In this document: in pieces, positions 1 to 8,260 of the stretch
How positions within the stretch are numbered: position 1 is the stretch's first letter
How the letters are laid out: every line of letters begins with the position of its first letter
From: an uncultured Clostridium sp.
GTDB lineage: Bacteria; Cyanobacteriota; Vampirovibrionia; Gastranaerophilales; Gastranaerophilaceae
Assembly (NCBI GenBank): GCA_905212085.1
Contig: CAJMDF010000019.1
Location: 1-34,434, forward strand
DNA length: 34,434 bases
Reading direction: 5' to 3'
Notes under the pieces: model-generated
The model's database searches: none
Told to the model about the DNA's origin: nothing
What the model saw: only the letters and a program-made list of their open reading frames with translations
Made by a program: the position numbers and the translations under genes

Positions 1-16
1 TTATTATTTATATTTA

Positions 17-1735
17 TTATTTATACAATGGTGCTAGTTTTGCTGATTGTTGAGGAATTACACCTTCTTCAATTGTTTGATAAACTCTGTAATCTATTAC
101 AGGGAAGCAGTTATCAATACTTTCGATTTCTTTTAGTGCATTTTCATCAATATTTCCATTTTCAATCATGTCTGCTATTTTTTCAAATCTATCAACATGT
201 TCTCTGAATCTGTCTGTTGCATAATCTTTTGCCTGCCATGTTGTAATCAAGAATGGCCAGTCAGAACTTTGTAATAATAGATTTTCTCTTGCTAATTGAT
301 TTAGTGCTCTATGCAATAACTTATCCTCTGGAATTTCTGGATATTTATCTGCAATTGCACAAATTCTTTTTTCACAAGCATGAATAATTGGCCACATCCA
401 TTCTGTTAAATGGTTATTCCATACATAGAAGTGTCCCCCTTGTCCCCAAGAGCTTTCAGGAATTTGGATTGCTTCTTTTGGTGGATATTTGTGGATATAT
501 TCACCAGCTGTCATTCTTTCTACTTCAGGTAAATATGTTGCGAATTTTTTGATTACTTGTTTAATAAATTCAACGCCTTCAAACCACCAGTGACCGAACA
601 ATTCTGTATCAAATGATACCATTACAAGTCCTTCTTTACCATGTGCTTTTTTATAATCGTTTAACATATGGTAAATGAGTGTTGTATAGTGATCAGAGTT
701 TTCGTTTACCTTGTTAAGTGCTAATACAGGATCATATAACATTTTGTCGCCTAAATCTGTAGTAGGTGATGTAATTCTCCAGTAATGCATACCTGATTTA
801 TCATCTTTTTTGTGGAATTCTCTGAAGACTCCATCCCCTGGATAGCCATCTGCTGCTGACCATACTTGATAACCAGCTCTGTCATTTCTACCCATTACTG
901 CTACTTGTGCGTCAGGTAACCAGTATGCTGAATATGTATCATACCCTGTAGCAGGACGTTCCGGTAACGGAATATATTCAATATTCCCGTAAACTCCAAT
1001 TACACGTCTGTTTCCGATAGAGTTTCCACCTTCGATTACATGAGATTCTGTGAAGAAATATTCAATGTCATTATTTTGTAAAGTTACTTCAATAGCAGGA
1101 CGCCAATGTTTTTTGCCATCTTTTCCTACATATTCATAACCCTGTCTGTATGCACATTCAGGAAGCCAGCATCCGCAAGCTTTTTTACCAAATAATCTTT
1201 TAGTCGTATCTGAACCGATTTTAAATTGTGCGTTCAAATTGCTGTCTGTTGCTAACAATGGTGAAAAACCGTGAGTTGCTCCTGATGTTGTTATTTCAAT
1301 ACAGCCTAAATCTTGGAATTTTTTGAATTGTGCAATTAGATCCATTCCGTATTTATTTACAAATGCATCTTTGATGTTTGAAAACCAGTCAAAATAGTAT
1401 TTAGCAAGGTATTTCAAATGTTGTGAATGCGCAACTTTAGGATCAGGATATCTGTCCAAATCTTTTGAAACTTGAGCAATTCTGGAATCCAAGTATTTAA
1501 CGAAGCCATGTTTTAAATGTTCATCGTTAAGCTGCTCTGCTAAAATTGGGGTAATCCCTACTGTTAACTTTGCCTTAATACCTTCATCATATAGTTCGGA
1601 GATTGCATTTAATAATGGAACGTATGTTTCTGCCATACATTCATATAAATTTTCTTCCCCGAAAGGCCACATGCCGGCTTTTCTATAATAGGGTAGGTGG
1701 CTGTGTAACATAAATACGAATTGTCCTACTGACAT
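17..1735 (-). CDS. GH57 family 1,4-alpha-glucan branching enzyme (DUF1957 type)
   Basis: Glycoside hydrolase family 57 protein of about 572 residues, most like the cytosolic branching enzymes that add alpha-1,6 branches to glycogen. The N-terminus carries HSHLPY, the first GH57 signature. WLPECAY near residue 192 holds the expected catalytic Glu, and SFDTELFGHWWFEG near residue 375 holds the expected Asp acid/base. An in-frame ATG lies four codons upstream at 1747, but a GGAGG sits six bases before the ATG at 1735 and overlaps the upstream codons, so 1735 is the likelier start. No signal peptide is seen. It is transcribed away from rpsT and stands alone, with no glgA or glgC in view. Family assignment is firm; branching rather than amylase or 4-alpha-glucanotransferase activity is inferred from length and motif context. 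Confidence 0.88.
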   Translation of the reverse strand: MSVGQFVFMLHSHLPYYRKAGMWPFGEENLYECMAETYVPLLNAISELYDEGIKAKLTVGITPILAEQLNDEHLKHGFVKYLDSRIAQVSKDLDRYPDPKVAHSQHLKYLAKYYFDWFSNIKDAFVNKYGMDLIAQFKKFQDLGCIEITTSGATHGFSPLLATDSNLNAQFKIGSDTTKRLFGKKACGCWLPECAYRQGYEYVGKDGKKHWRPAIEVTLQNNDIEYFFTESHVIEGGNSIGNRRVIGVYGNIEYIPLPERPATGYDTYSAYWLPDAQVAVMGRNDRAGYQVWSAADGYPGDGVFREFHKKDDKSGMHYWRITSPTTDLGDKMLYDPVLALNKVNENSDHYTTLIYHMLNDYKKAHGKEGLVMVSFDTELFGHWWFEGVEFIKQVIKKFATYLPEVERMTAGEYIHKYPPKEAIQIPESSWGQGGHFYVWNNHLTEWMWPIIHACEKRICAIADKYPEIPEDKLLHRALNQLARENLLLQSSDWPFLITTWQAKDYATDRFREHVDRFEKIADMIENGNIDENALKEIESIDNCFPVIDYRVYQTIEEGVIPQQSAKLAPLYK

Positions 1736-1965
1736 TTTTGCCTCCATATCTCATTTAAACGAATTATTATATAAATATAATTCCTACTTATATATTATTT
1801 ATACCACAAATGGCTAAAAAATATAATCCTTAAGAACTAATTCTAATGTATAATTGTTACAAATTTTAACAGTAAAATTTGTATTCAAGTTATAGCTTTA
1901 ATCTATCAATTTTATATAAAATTTTTGTTTAATTTCGTTTTATTATACATTTATTTACATATGTA

Positions 1966-1994
1966 TTGCATTTTTTATTTTTTTTAATTAATAT
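1966..1994 (+). promoter_or_regulatory. Probable sigma-70 promoter of rpsT
   Basis: TTGCAT, a 17-base spacer, then TAATAT. The predicted start near 2001 gives a leader of roughly 66 bases before rpsT. The 17-base spacing recurs at the other promoters in this AT-rich part of the window. Confidence 0.5.
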
Positions 1995-2018
1995 GAGTTT
2001 GCTCACATCCTCAAATGT

Positions 2019-2039
2019 GTCCGAAGTCATTAATCGGAC
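2019..2039 (+). promoter_or_regulatory. Hairpin in the rpsT 5' leader
   Basis: GTCCGA and TCGGAC form a six-pair stem around a nine-base loop, ending 27 bases before the rpsT start codon. S20 synthesis is autoregulated in some bacteria, so a regulatory role is possible, but I see nothing that identifies a known RNA class. Confidence 0.35.
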
Positions 2040-2066
2040 GTAAGAGTAAAAGAAAGGCAAAATAAA

Positions 2067-2336
2067 ATGGCAAATATTAAATCTGCTAAAAAAAGAGTAC
2101 TTATAGCTGAAAGAAACAGACAAAGAAACGTAGCTTTCAAAACTTCAATTAAAACAGCTGCAAAGAAAGTTTTAGAACTTGCTAAATCTGAAGACAAAGA
2201 AGCTTTAAACGCTGCAATTTCAAAAGCATATCAGTTATGTGATAAAGCTGTTTCAAAAGGTGTTTTACATAAAAATACTGCAGCTAGAAAAAAATCAAGA
2301 TTAACAAAAGCTGTAAATAAATTACAAGCAAAATAA
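2067..2336 (+). CDS. rpsT: 30S ribosomal protein S20
   Basis: Small basic ribosomal protein S20 (89 aa), which binds 16S rRNA in the 30S body. The start MANIKSAKKR and the conserved HKNTAARKKSRL near the C-terminus are diagnostic, and the length is normal for the family. An AGAAAGG ribosome binding site lies 10 bases before the ATG. It is monocistronic, with its own promoter and leader hairpin upstream and a strong intrinsic terminator 22 bases downstream. Confidence 0.97.
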   Translation: MANIKSAKKRVLIAERNRQRNVAFKTSIKTAAKKVLELAKSEDKEALNAAISKAYQLCDKAVSKGVLHKNTAARKKSRLTKAVNKLQAK

Positions 2337-2358
2337 TTGATTTTAATATTCTTTCAAG

Positions 2359-2393
2359 ATCGGTTATTCAAGAAATTGAATAACCGATTTTTT
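2359..2393 (+). terminator. Intrinsic terminator of rpsT
   Basis: A perfect 12-pair stem (ATCGGTTATTCA with TGAATAACCGAT) around a six-base loop, running directly into a T-tract. Confidence 0.9.
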
Positions 2394-2424
2394 AATAAAT
2401 ATTCATAAATAATGATTATATTAG

Positions 2425-2453
2425 TTGCAAAGAGTATAAAAAAGTGGTAAAAT
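2425..2453 (+). promoter_or_regulatory. Promoter placing the mRNA start at the ATG of the next gene
   Basis: TTGCAA, 17 bases, TAAAAT, then six bases (ATATAT) and the ATG at 2460. The usual start seven bases past the -10 box falls on the A of that ATG, and no ribosome binding site is present, so a leaderless mRNA is predicted. Confidence 0.5.
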
Positions 2454-2459
2454 ATATAT

Positions 2460-3089
2460 ATGGTTTTCGCAGCTCTTTTATTATTTTTATTAGTATTGTT
2501 GTTTTCGTTTATTATATATCTTTTCTGCAAAAGAGTAATATATAAGCTAAATAAACGTGTACTTGCAAGAAATATTGCGATTTTAAAAAATAGTAAAGAG
2601 TTAGCTTCTTTTGATAAATTGTCAGAGGAAGAAATTCGAGATCGGTTAATTATTCCATTTTTCTTAATTCTTGGATATAACACTTTTGATATGAGAGAAT
2701 TTGTAAGGACTCAAAGAAGAGCATCTGTTGAACCAGATTATATTACTAAAAAATGGGATAACAGTAAATTATGTAAAAGATCTTTGTATATCAAATATGA
2801 AAAGTTTGCAGATGATGCAGTCGATTTGAAGAATAAAGTTTATATTGACAATAAAATGCAGGGTGTAAACATTGATGAGTTGATGAATAAACTTTATTTT
2901 AACGGTGAATATTATGTATTAACTAATGGATATTTGTATTTATTTTTTAATAAAAATTATGTTGTCGGAAACAAAAATTTTGAGTTTTGTTTTAATCTGA
3001 AAAGCTTTACCAAATCAGATATTGCACGTCTTGCATATTTTACAAAACAGTATATGTTTTTGCAAATTTCAGATGTTTATCGTGCATAA
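2460..3089 (+). CDS. Membrane-anchored protein with HsdR-N/PD-(D/E)XK-like domain
   Basis: A 209-residue protein of unknown function. Residues 3-27 form one strongly hydrophobic segment followed by KR, so the protein is probably membrane-anchored with a cytosolic C-terminal part. The stretch EEEIRDRLIIPFFLILGYNT (about 59-78) followed by a VEPDY resembles the start of the type I restriction HsdR N-terminal domain (PD-(D/E)XK fold). I do not see the later catalytic E-x-K, so the fold may be inactive or the match coincidental. It follows the rpsT terminator and has its own promoter. No ribosome binding site precedes the ATG; a leaderless transcript is suggested by the -10 box position. No partner methyltransferase or specificity gene is nearby, so this is not a restriction system. 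Confidence 0.7.
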   Translation: MVFAALLLFLLVLLFSFIIYLFCKRVIYKLNKRVLARNIAILKNSKELASFDKLSEEEIRDRLIIPFFLILGYNTFDMREFVRTQRRASVEPDYITKKWDNSKLCKRSLYIKYEKFADDAVDLKNKVYIDNKMQGVNIDELMNKLYFNGEYYVLTNGYLYLFFNKNYVVGNKNFEFCFNLKSFTKSDIARLAYFTKQYMFLQISDVYRA

Positions 3090-3185
3090 TTTTTCTGATT
3101 AATATTATGTAAAGATTGTGGTATTTAATTATTTATAGAGTATAATTATCTCATTACGGTATTATTTTTAGTAAGAAAGATTATT

Positions 3186-3980
3186 ATGCAGGATAGTTTA
3201 GAAAAAAAATCAATAAAAAATATAGATTTTAACATAGATTTAGCTCAAAGTTTTGGAATTTACAAAAATAACACAGAGTATGATTTTTTAGATTATGCAA
3301 GTTCTGTTAATATTTCTTGTGGTTTCCATGCAGGTGATCCATTAACAATAAAAAACGCCTTGTTAAAAGCTAAAGAAAAAAATGTAGTTGTTGGAGCACA
3401 TATCGGTTTTGATGATATTCAAGGATTTGGTTATCGTGATATGGATTTAACAGAAGATGAGATAGAAGCAATTGTTATTTATCAGGTTGGTGCATTGATG
3501 TCTTTTGCAAAAAGTTTTCATTTGGAAATTGAACATGTAAGACCACATGGTGCTATGTATAAAAGATGTGCTACTGATTTTTCTTTTGCATGTGCTGTTG
3601 CAAAAGCTATTCAAAAATGTTCTAAATGGCTTATATATTATGGTGCATCAGGAGAAATTACTGAAAAAACAGGAGAGCTTATAAATATTCCTGTTGCACA
3701 AGAAATTTGTCTGGAAAAAATGTATAATGTTGATGGAACTGTCAATACGGTTGCGAGAGATAACGAAAATACAGAAATGGAAATATCTCGTTTAAAACAA
3801 TTATTGGCAACATCTCAAGTTTCTAATGTTGAGGGAGGAAAAACTGTTGTAAAAGCCGATACAATTCATTTTACAAACAGATTATCAAATTCATTAGAAT
3901 TGATAAGACAAGCTCATGAAATAATAAAACCTGTTCCAGTCAATTATAAAAATGCTTGTATGTCAGGTTGGGTAGAATAA
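3186..3980 (+). CDS. pxpA: LamB/YcsF family protein, 5-oxoprolinase subunit A-like
   Basis: Member of the LamB/YcsF family; PxpA with PxpB and PxpC cleaves 5-oxoproline to glutamate using ATP. Family motifs are clear in order: NIDLAQSFG (usual form N-x-D-x-G-E-x-F-G), SCGFHAGDP, GAHIGFDDIQGFG and HVRPHGAMYKR. The 264-residue length is slightly above the roughly 245-250 usual for PxpA. The Gly-Glu normally seen in the first motif is Ala-Gln here, a small departure. No pxpB or pxpC accompanies it in the window, so activity as 5-oxoprolinase depends on genes elsewhere. A possible promoter is TTGTGG at 3116 and TATAAT at 3141 with a long 19-base spacer; a weak AAGAAAG precedes the ATG. Confidence 0.85.
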   Translation: MQDSLEKKSIKNIDFNIDLAQSFGIYKNNTEYDFLDYASSVNISCGFHAGDPLTIKNALLKAKEKNVVVGAHIGFDDIQGFGYRDMDLTEDEIEAIVIYQVGALMSFAKSFHLEIEHVRPHGAMYKRCATDFSFACAVAKAIQKCSKWLIYYGASGEITEKTGELINIPVAQEICLEKMYNVDGTVNTVARDNENTEMEISRLKQLLATSQVSNVEGGKTVVKADTIHFTNRLSNSLELIRQAHEIIKPVPVNYKNACMSGWVE

Positions 3981-4005
3981 GTAAAGAAGGATAATTTATA
4001 AGGTG

Positions 4006-5361
4006 ATGAAAGATTTTAGAAAAAATGTAAAGATGCCGGATGATGTAAAATGGTTAATGCCAGGGTTGCAAGTAAAAAGATGGTTTGCTCTAATTTTCCT
4101 TGGTGCAGTATTAATGACTTTAGGTGTATTAATTTTATTTGATATAAAGCCTGTATTTTACACTATGGAATTTATAAGAAAAATTGCGATGAATATTTCT
4201 ACAGAATGGATTGCATTTGCAATAGTTATGTTCGGAGCAGGAATGTTTTTCAAAGGTTGGCAAAAAACAAATCTTTCTATGCTAGATGGAACAGATAAGC
4301 AAACTTTACTTGAAAATTTATACAGAAGAAGAAAATTAAACAGAGGTCCAAGAATCGTTGCAGTAGGTGGCGGAACTGGGCTTTCAATGTTGTTGAGAGG
4401 TATTAAAAATATTACCAATAATGTAACTGCTGTCGTAACTGTCGGAGATGACGGCGGTAGCTCAGGAAGATTAAGAGAAGAAATGGGTGTATTACCTCCT
4501 GGTGATATAAGAAATTGTATTGCAGCATTAGCTGATGATGAGGATTTAGTTACAAAATTATTCCAATATAGATTTAAGTCAGGAGAAGGCTTGGAAGGTC
4601 ATAGTTTTGGAAATTTATTCTTAACAGCTCTTTGTTCAATTACTGGGGATATGGTAAGAGCCGTAAAAGAGTCTTCAAATGTTTTATCAATACGCGGTAG
4701 AGTTTTGCCATCTACTTTAGATGATATGAAACTTGTTGCAGAGATGGAAGATGGAAGGATTATTCACGGGGAATCAAATATTCCTGAGGCTCATGGAAAA
4801 ATTAAACGATTATTTACAGATCCACAACATTGTAGGGCTTTAGCGGATGTAATTTCTGCGATAAGAGATGCGGAATTAATCATTTTAGGACCTGGAAGTT
4901 TATATACTAGTGTTATTCCTAATTTATTGATTGAAGAAATTTCTCATGAAATTGCAAAATCTAACGCTAAAAAAATATATGTATGTAATATTATGACACA
5001 GCCTGGTGAAACAGATGGATATAGTGTTTGTGATCATATTAATGCAATAATAAAACATGCAGGTAGTAAAAAAGTTATTGATGCTGTATTAGTCAATGAT
5101 TTTATGCCTTCAAATTTAGCTAAGAAATATCAAATGGCAGGTTCTTATCCTGTTAAACTTGATTTTGATAATTTAAAAAAACTTGGAGTAAAATTAGTTA
5201 CAAGAAAACTTATTGAAGATAGTAAAGAAGGTCTTGTAAGACACAGCTCAAATCGTGTTGCAAGAGCAATTTATTATTGGTTTAGAAAAGAACATAAAAA
5301 TGAAAAAGGGCTTTTTAATTCTTCAAGTAAATCAACTGAAAAACAAGGTTGTAATGTGTAA
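4006..5361 (+). CDS. yvcK: Gluconeogenesis factor YvcK/CofD-like, membrane-anchored
   Basis: YvcK-family protein (UPF0052, CofD-like Rossmann fold), needed in Bacillus for growth on gluconeogenic carbon sources and for cell-wall homeostasis, and shown there to bind UDP-sugars. Two hydrophobic segments (about 26-46 and 67-83) precede the conserved domain, as in other long YvcK forms. The domain starts with VAVGGGTGLSMLLRGI near residue 118. TVGDDGGSSGRLR, PPGDIRNC, GHSFGNL and LGPGSLYTSV follow, all family signatures. A GTG at 4003 directly precedes the chosen ATG; AAGAAGGA at 3984 is somewhat distant for both, so the start is uncertain by one codon. Its stop overlaps the panB start by one base, forming an operon. 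Confidence 0.92.
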   Translation: MKDFRKNVKMPDDVKWLMPGLQVKRWFALIFLGAVLMTLGVLILFDIKPVFYTMEFIRKIAMNISTEWIAFAIVMFGAGMFFKGWQKTNLSMLDGTDKQTLLENLYRRRKLNRGPRIVAVGGGTGLSMLLRGIKNITNNVTAVVTVGDDGGSSGRLREEMGVLPPGDIRNCIAALADDEDLVTKLFQYRFKSGEGLEGHSFGNLFLTALCSITGDMVRAVKESSNVLSIRGRVLPSTLDDMKLVAEMEDGRIIHGESNIPEAHGKIKRLFTDPQHCRALADVISAIRDAELIILGPGSLYTSVIPNLLIEEISHEIAKSNAKKIYVCNIMTQPGETDGYSVCDHINAIIKHAGSKKVIDAVLVNDFMPSNLAKKYQMAGSYPVKLDFDNLKKLGVKLVTRKLIEDSKEGLVRHSSNRVARAIYYWFRKEHKNEKGLFNSSSKSTEKQGCNV

Positions 5362-6161
5362 TGGTTAAAAAAATTACTGTTAGTACAATTCAAAAATATA
5401 AAGATAACAATGAAAAATTCTCAGTATTAACTGCGTATGATTATTCAACTGCTAAATATTTGGATGAGGCTGGTATTGACGTAATATTAATCGGTGATAG
5501 CCTTGCAATGGTTGCTTTAGGATATGAGACTACACATGCTATTGGTATTGATGAGATGTCTATTTTTACAGGAGCTGTAGCAAGAGGAGTATCTCATGCA
5601 ATGGTTGTAACGGATATGCCATTTTTAAGTTATCATTGTGATATAGCAGATGCAGTATTGAATTGCGGTAAGATGATAAAACTTGGCGCAAATGCTGTAA
5701 AAATTGAAGGTTATAGTGATTACATATTGAGTGTAATAAAAAGACTTGTAGAAACAGGTATACCTGTAATGGGACATTTAGGTTTTACTCCTCAATTTTT
5801 AAATACTTTAGGTGGATATAAAATTCAAGGAAAAACTCAAGAAGCAGCTGAAGAAATTTTACAACAAGCAAAAGAGTTGGAAAAAGCCGGAGTGTTTTCA
5901 ATAGTATTAGAAATGGTGCCTCAAGAGAGTGCTAAATATATTACAGATAATTTAACAGTTCCTACAATATCTTGTGGTGCCGGAAAATATTGTGATGCCC
6001 AAGTACTTGTATCAGATGACGTGTTTGGCAAATTTTCTGATTTCAAACCTAAGTTTGCAAGAAAATATGGTGATATGAAATCCTTAATATATGATTGTGC
6101 TAAAAAATTCGATGAGGATGTGAAAAGAGGAAATTTCCCATCTGAAGATGAAATATTCTAA
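5361..6161 (+). CDS. panB: 3-methyl-2-oxobutanoate hydroxymethyltransferase
   Basis: PanB makes ketopantoate from 2-oxoisovalerate and methylene-tetrahydrofolate, the first committed step to pantothenate and CoA. The (beta-alpha)8 barrel motifs are present: LTAYDYSTAKYLDEAG, IGDSLAMVALGY (metal ligand Asp), the barrel strands with VKIEG, and GHLGFTPQ. GAGKYCDAQVLVSDD, the usual C-terminal active-site region, is also intact. At 266 residues the length is normal. The ATG shares its A with the stop of yvcK, indicating translational coupling, and panC follows 53 bases downstream. With coaD at 16,595 the window carries three steps of the CoA route. Confidence 0.96.
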   Translation: MVKKITVSTIQKYKDNNEKFSVLTAYDYSTAKYLDEAGIDVILIGDSLAMVALGYETTHAIGIDEMSIFTGAVARGVSHAMVVTDMPFLSYHCDIADAVLNCGKMIKLGANAVKIEGYSDYILSVIKRLVETGIPVMGHLGFTPQFLNTLGGYKIQGKTQEAAEEILQQAKELEKAGVFSIVLEMVPQESAKYITDNLTVPTISCGAGKYCDAQVLVSDDVFGKFSDFKPKFARKYGDMKSLIYDCAKKFDEDVKRGNFPSEDEIF

Positions 6162-6214
6162 GTAATTTTTTGTGCTATAATTTTTTCGAAAAAGATAGAA
6201 AAGAGAGTGATATT

Positions 6215-7069
6215 ATGTTAGTTCATACAATAGCTGAAGTAAGAGAACAAGTTAAACAGTGGAAAAAAGAAGGATTGACAGTTGGTCTTGTGCCTACAAT
6301 GGGTGCTCTGCATAATGGACATTTAAGTTTAATTAAAAAAAGTGTATCAAAGTGTGATAGAACAGTTGTTTCTGTTTTTGTAAATCCTATACAGTTTTGT
6401 CCCGGAGAAGATTTAGATAAATATCCAAGAACTTTAGATGCGGATGAAAAGTTATGTTCCGATGCAGGTGTTGATATTGTATTTGCTCCATCTCCTAAAG
6501 AAATGTACGGAGAAGGACATATTATGTCAAATGATTTTTTGACTTATGTAATTCCTCCATTTTTCTATGTGAATAAGTTATGTGGAAAATCAAGAGTAGG
6601 TCATTTTGATGGAGTATGTACTGTTGTAAATAAATTGTTTAATATAGTACAGCCTGATTTTGCATTTTTTGGGGAAAAAGATAGGCAGCAGTTAATAATA
6701 TTGAAGAAAATGGTTAAGGATTTGAATATTCCTGTTGAAATTATTCCTTGTCCAATAGTTAGAGAAGAAAGCGGTTTGGCGTTGTCTTCCCGTAATAAAT
6801 ATTTGTCAGAAGAAGATAAGAAAAATGCATTAGCGTTAAGTAAAATTTTGTTTAATATCAAAGCATGTTATAATAAAGGTATAACTGATGTTAAAGCATT
6901 GACAGAAACTGCTTATTCTTATTTAAACAGCAGCCATTCTTTAGAATATTTAGAATTCAGAGATGCGGATGATTTAGAGGAAAAGAGTGTAGCTGATAGT
7001 AATACTATAGTATTTATAGCTTTGAAAATTGGTGATGTAAGGTTAATTGATAATATTTCTTTAGCGTGA
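6215..7069 (+). CDS. panC: Pantothenate synthetase
   Basis: PanC ligates pantoate and beta-alanine with ATP hydrolysis to AMP. The protein begins MLVHTIAEVREQ. It has the nucleotidyltransferase motif PTMGALHNGHLSLI with the HxGH-type signature, VSVFVNPIQF, FGEKDRQQ and ALSSRNKYL (KMSKS-like site). A longer frame begins at a TTG at 6170, but GAGAGTGA sits eight bases before the ATG at 6215 and the resulting 284 residues match the family length, so that start is preferred. An insertion of about 15 residues around FLTYVIPPFFYVNKLCG before GVCTVVNKLFN is slightly longer than in typical PanC. It lies in the yvcK-panB-panC operon. Confidence 0.95.
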   Translation: MLVHTIAEVREQVKQWKKEGLTVGLVPTMGALHNGHLSLIKKSVSKCDRTVVSVFVNPIQFCPGEDLDKYPRTLDADEKLCSDAGVDIVFAPSPKEMYGEGHIMSNDFLTYVIPPFFYVNKLCGKSRVGHFDGVCTVVNKLFNIVQPDFAFFGEKDRQQLIILKKMVKDLNIPVEIIPCPIVREESGLALSSRNKYLSEEDKKNALALSKILFNIKACYNKGITDVKALTETAYSYLNSSHSLEYLEFRDADDLEEKSVADSNTIVFIALKIGDVRLIDNISLA

Positions 7070-7076
7070 GGAATTT

Positions 7077-8000
7077 ATGCTTCTAATATATAAGTTTTTT
7101 TCAAAAATTTTACAGATTTTACTAAATATTTTATTTGTTTTTCAAATAACTTTAATGATTTTAGTTTTTTTGACAGCTACTTATTGGTTTTTAAACTTAT
7201 TAAATATAACTGCGTTTGATTTTGTAGCACCTATAGCTGTTGTTATTTCGAATTATGTAAGACTTTTTTATCATCAGGATGTAGAAATCGGAGGAGTATA
7301 TATTGATGGTTCATTACTCCTGTTTGATTTGCTTGCTGTAATTTTAGTTTTTATGATAACTAAATCAAAATATTATTTTAATAAAGGTTTAGATTTTTTA
7401 AATAGCAGCATAAAAGGTTGTGAAGAAAGAATCGAAGCTAGGTTTAATAAATCTCTGCAAAAAGAAGTAGAACGAAACATAAAAAGATGTAATAATGTCG
7501 CAGTTTTAGTTCAATTTAAAGCAAAGAATATGTTTGTAGATTCTTGTTGGGGCGGAAATGCTGATGAAGGTGTAAAAGAAAAAGAGGAAGAGGCTTTCAA
7601 GACATTTTATGCTTCAATAAAAAATATTACTGGTTGTAAGTTTGCAAAAACCGGTGATAAAATGCTAATTTTATTAGATGATTTTAATAGCGTGGATAAT
7701 CTTCTTAATTATATCGATTTATCAGTAAATCGAATACGTGTTAATATGAAGAGAAAAAGATGGCTGTTAATTAGTTATATTGCAGTTGATGTATTTGATA
7801 ATCAAACTGATTTTAAAAATGATGTATATCCATTGTTAGAAAAATTGCTGACTTTGAGAATTCAAAATGAAGCAGTGTGTTTGGGTAACTTTTGTATGCG
7901 TTATGAACTATATCCGGAACCAATGTTTACTCCTTTTTTGAGGGGAGCATATAATTTGGATGGAGAATGTGACGTATGGTCATTAGTTAAGAAAGTTTAA
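7077..8000 (+). CDS. Unknown membrane protein with possible degenerate cyclase-like domain
   Basis: I do not recognise this 307-residue protein. Hydrophobic segments at about 10-37, 43-60 and 79-96 suggest three membrane spans, followed by a basic linker and a soluble C-terminal part from about 125. The soluble part alternates predicted strands and helices (VAVLVQFKAKN, GCKFAKTGDKMLILLDDF, NYIDLSVNRIRV, LLISYIAVDVF). This order resembles a class III nucleotidyl cyclase homology domain (strand, helix, TGDK hairpin, helix, strand), but the metal-binding Asp pair and the substrate residues are not evident. If related, it would be a binding rather than catalytic domain. It follows panC by seven bases with a GAGGAA site, so it is co-transcribed with the pantothenate genes. 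Confidence 0.7.
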   Translation: MLLIYKFFSKILQILLNILFVFQITLMILVFLTATYWFLNLLNITAFDFVAPIAVVISNYVRLFYHQDVEIGGVYIDGSLLLFDLLAVILVFMITKSKYYFNKGLDFLNSSIKGCEERIEARFNKSLQKEVERNIKRCNNVAVLVQFKAKNMFVDSCWGGNADEGVKEKEEEAFKTFYASIKNITGCKFAKTGDKMLILLDDFNSVDNLLNYIDLSVNRIRVNMKRKRWLLISYIAVDVFDNQTDFKNDVYPLLEKLLTLRIQNEAVCLGNFCMRYELYPEPMFTPFLRGAYNLDGECDVWSLVKKV

Positions 8001-8045
8001 CAAGCCTATTGATTTTTTTATATTTTTCTTTTAATATATTTTTAC

Positions 8046-8136
8046 AACCGCAGACAGTTAGCGGGAGTGGAGCGAAAATAGCTCATTAAGTTAAAAACGT
8101 GATACTCCCTTAATATTCCAGCTAACCGAGGTAATA
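8046..8136 (+). promoter_or_regulatory. Ribosomal protein L10 leader (autoregulatory mRNA element)
   Basis: The 5' side ACCGCAGACAGTTAGC and 3' side GCTAACCGAGGTAAT match the conserved core of the bacterial L10 leader: CAGACAGU, a GUUAGC/GCUAAC stem, and ACCGAGGU. The element binds the L10-(L7/L12) complex and represses its own mRNA. An inner helix is formed by GGGAGT and ACTCCC. It lies about 125 bases before rplJ, where this RNA is always found. Confidence 0.88.
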
Positions 8137-8173
8137 CAGTCGAAATATAATAAAATAGATTTGTTAACCTATG

Positions 8174-8213
8174 AGATTTTGCGGTCATATATAAAAGATG
8201 CAAAATCTTTTGT
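8174..8213 (+). terminator. Possible attenuator in the rplJ leader
   Basis: AGATTTTGC and GCAAAATCT form a nine-pair stem with a 17-base loop, followed by TTTGTATTTT. It lies between the L10 leader and rplJ, so it could act as the conditional terminator of that element. The stem is AT-rich and the loop long, so the call is tentative. Confidence 0.35.
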
Positions 8214-8260
8214 ATTTTAGAAGGTCGATAAAATTAATTTGTAAAACAAAGGAGCTAAAC

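Larger units (their letters stand above)
1748..2066. other. Divergent intergenic region between GH57 gene and rpsT
   Basis: This very AT-rich stretch of 319 bases has no credible gene. It must hold the promoter of the minus-strand GH57 gene, though I could not choose one -35/-10 pair there. It also holds the rpsT promoter and leader listed separately. The ORF readable on the minus strand here runs into rpsT and has no family features. Confidence 0.6.

Noticed and set aside
2354..2683. Minus-strand frame over the rpsT terminator and next gene
   Set aside because: It covers the terminator and the start of a supported plus-strand gene and has no ribosome binding site or motif.
2460..3089. Type I restriction enzyme subunit
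   Set aside because: Only a vague HsdR N-terminal resemblance, no helicase domain, no hsdM or hsdS, and a membrane segment.
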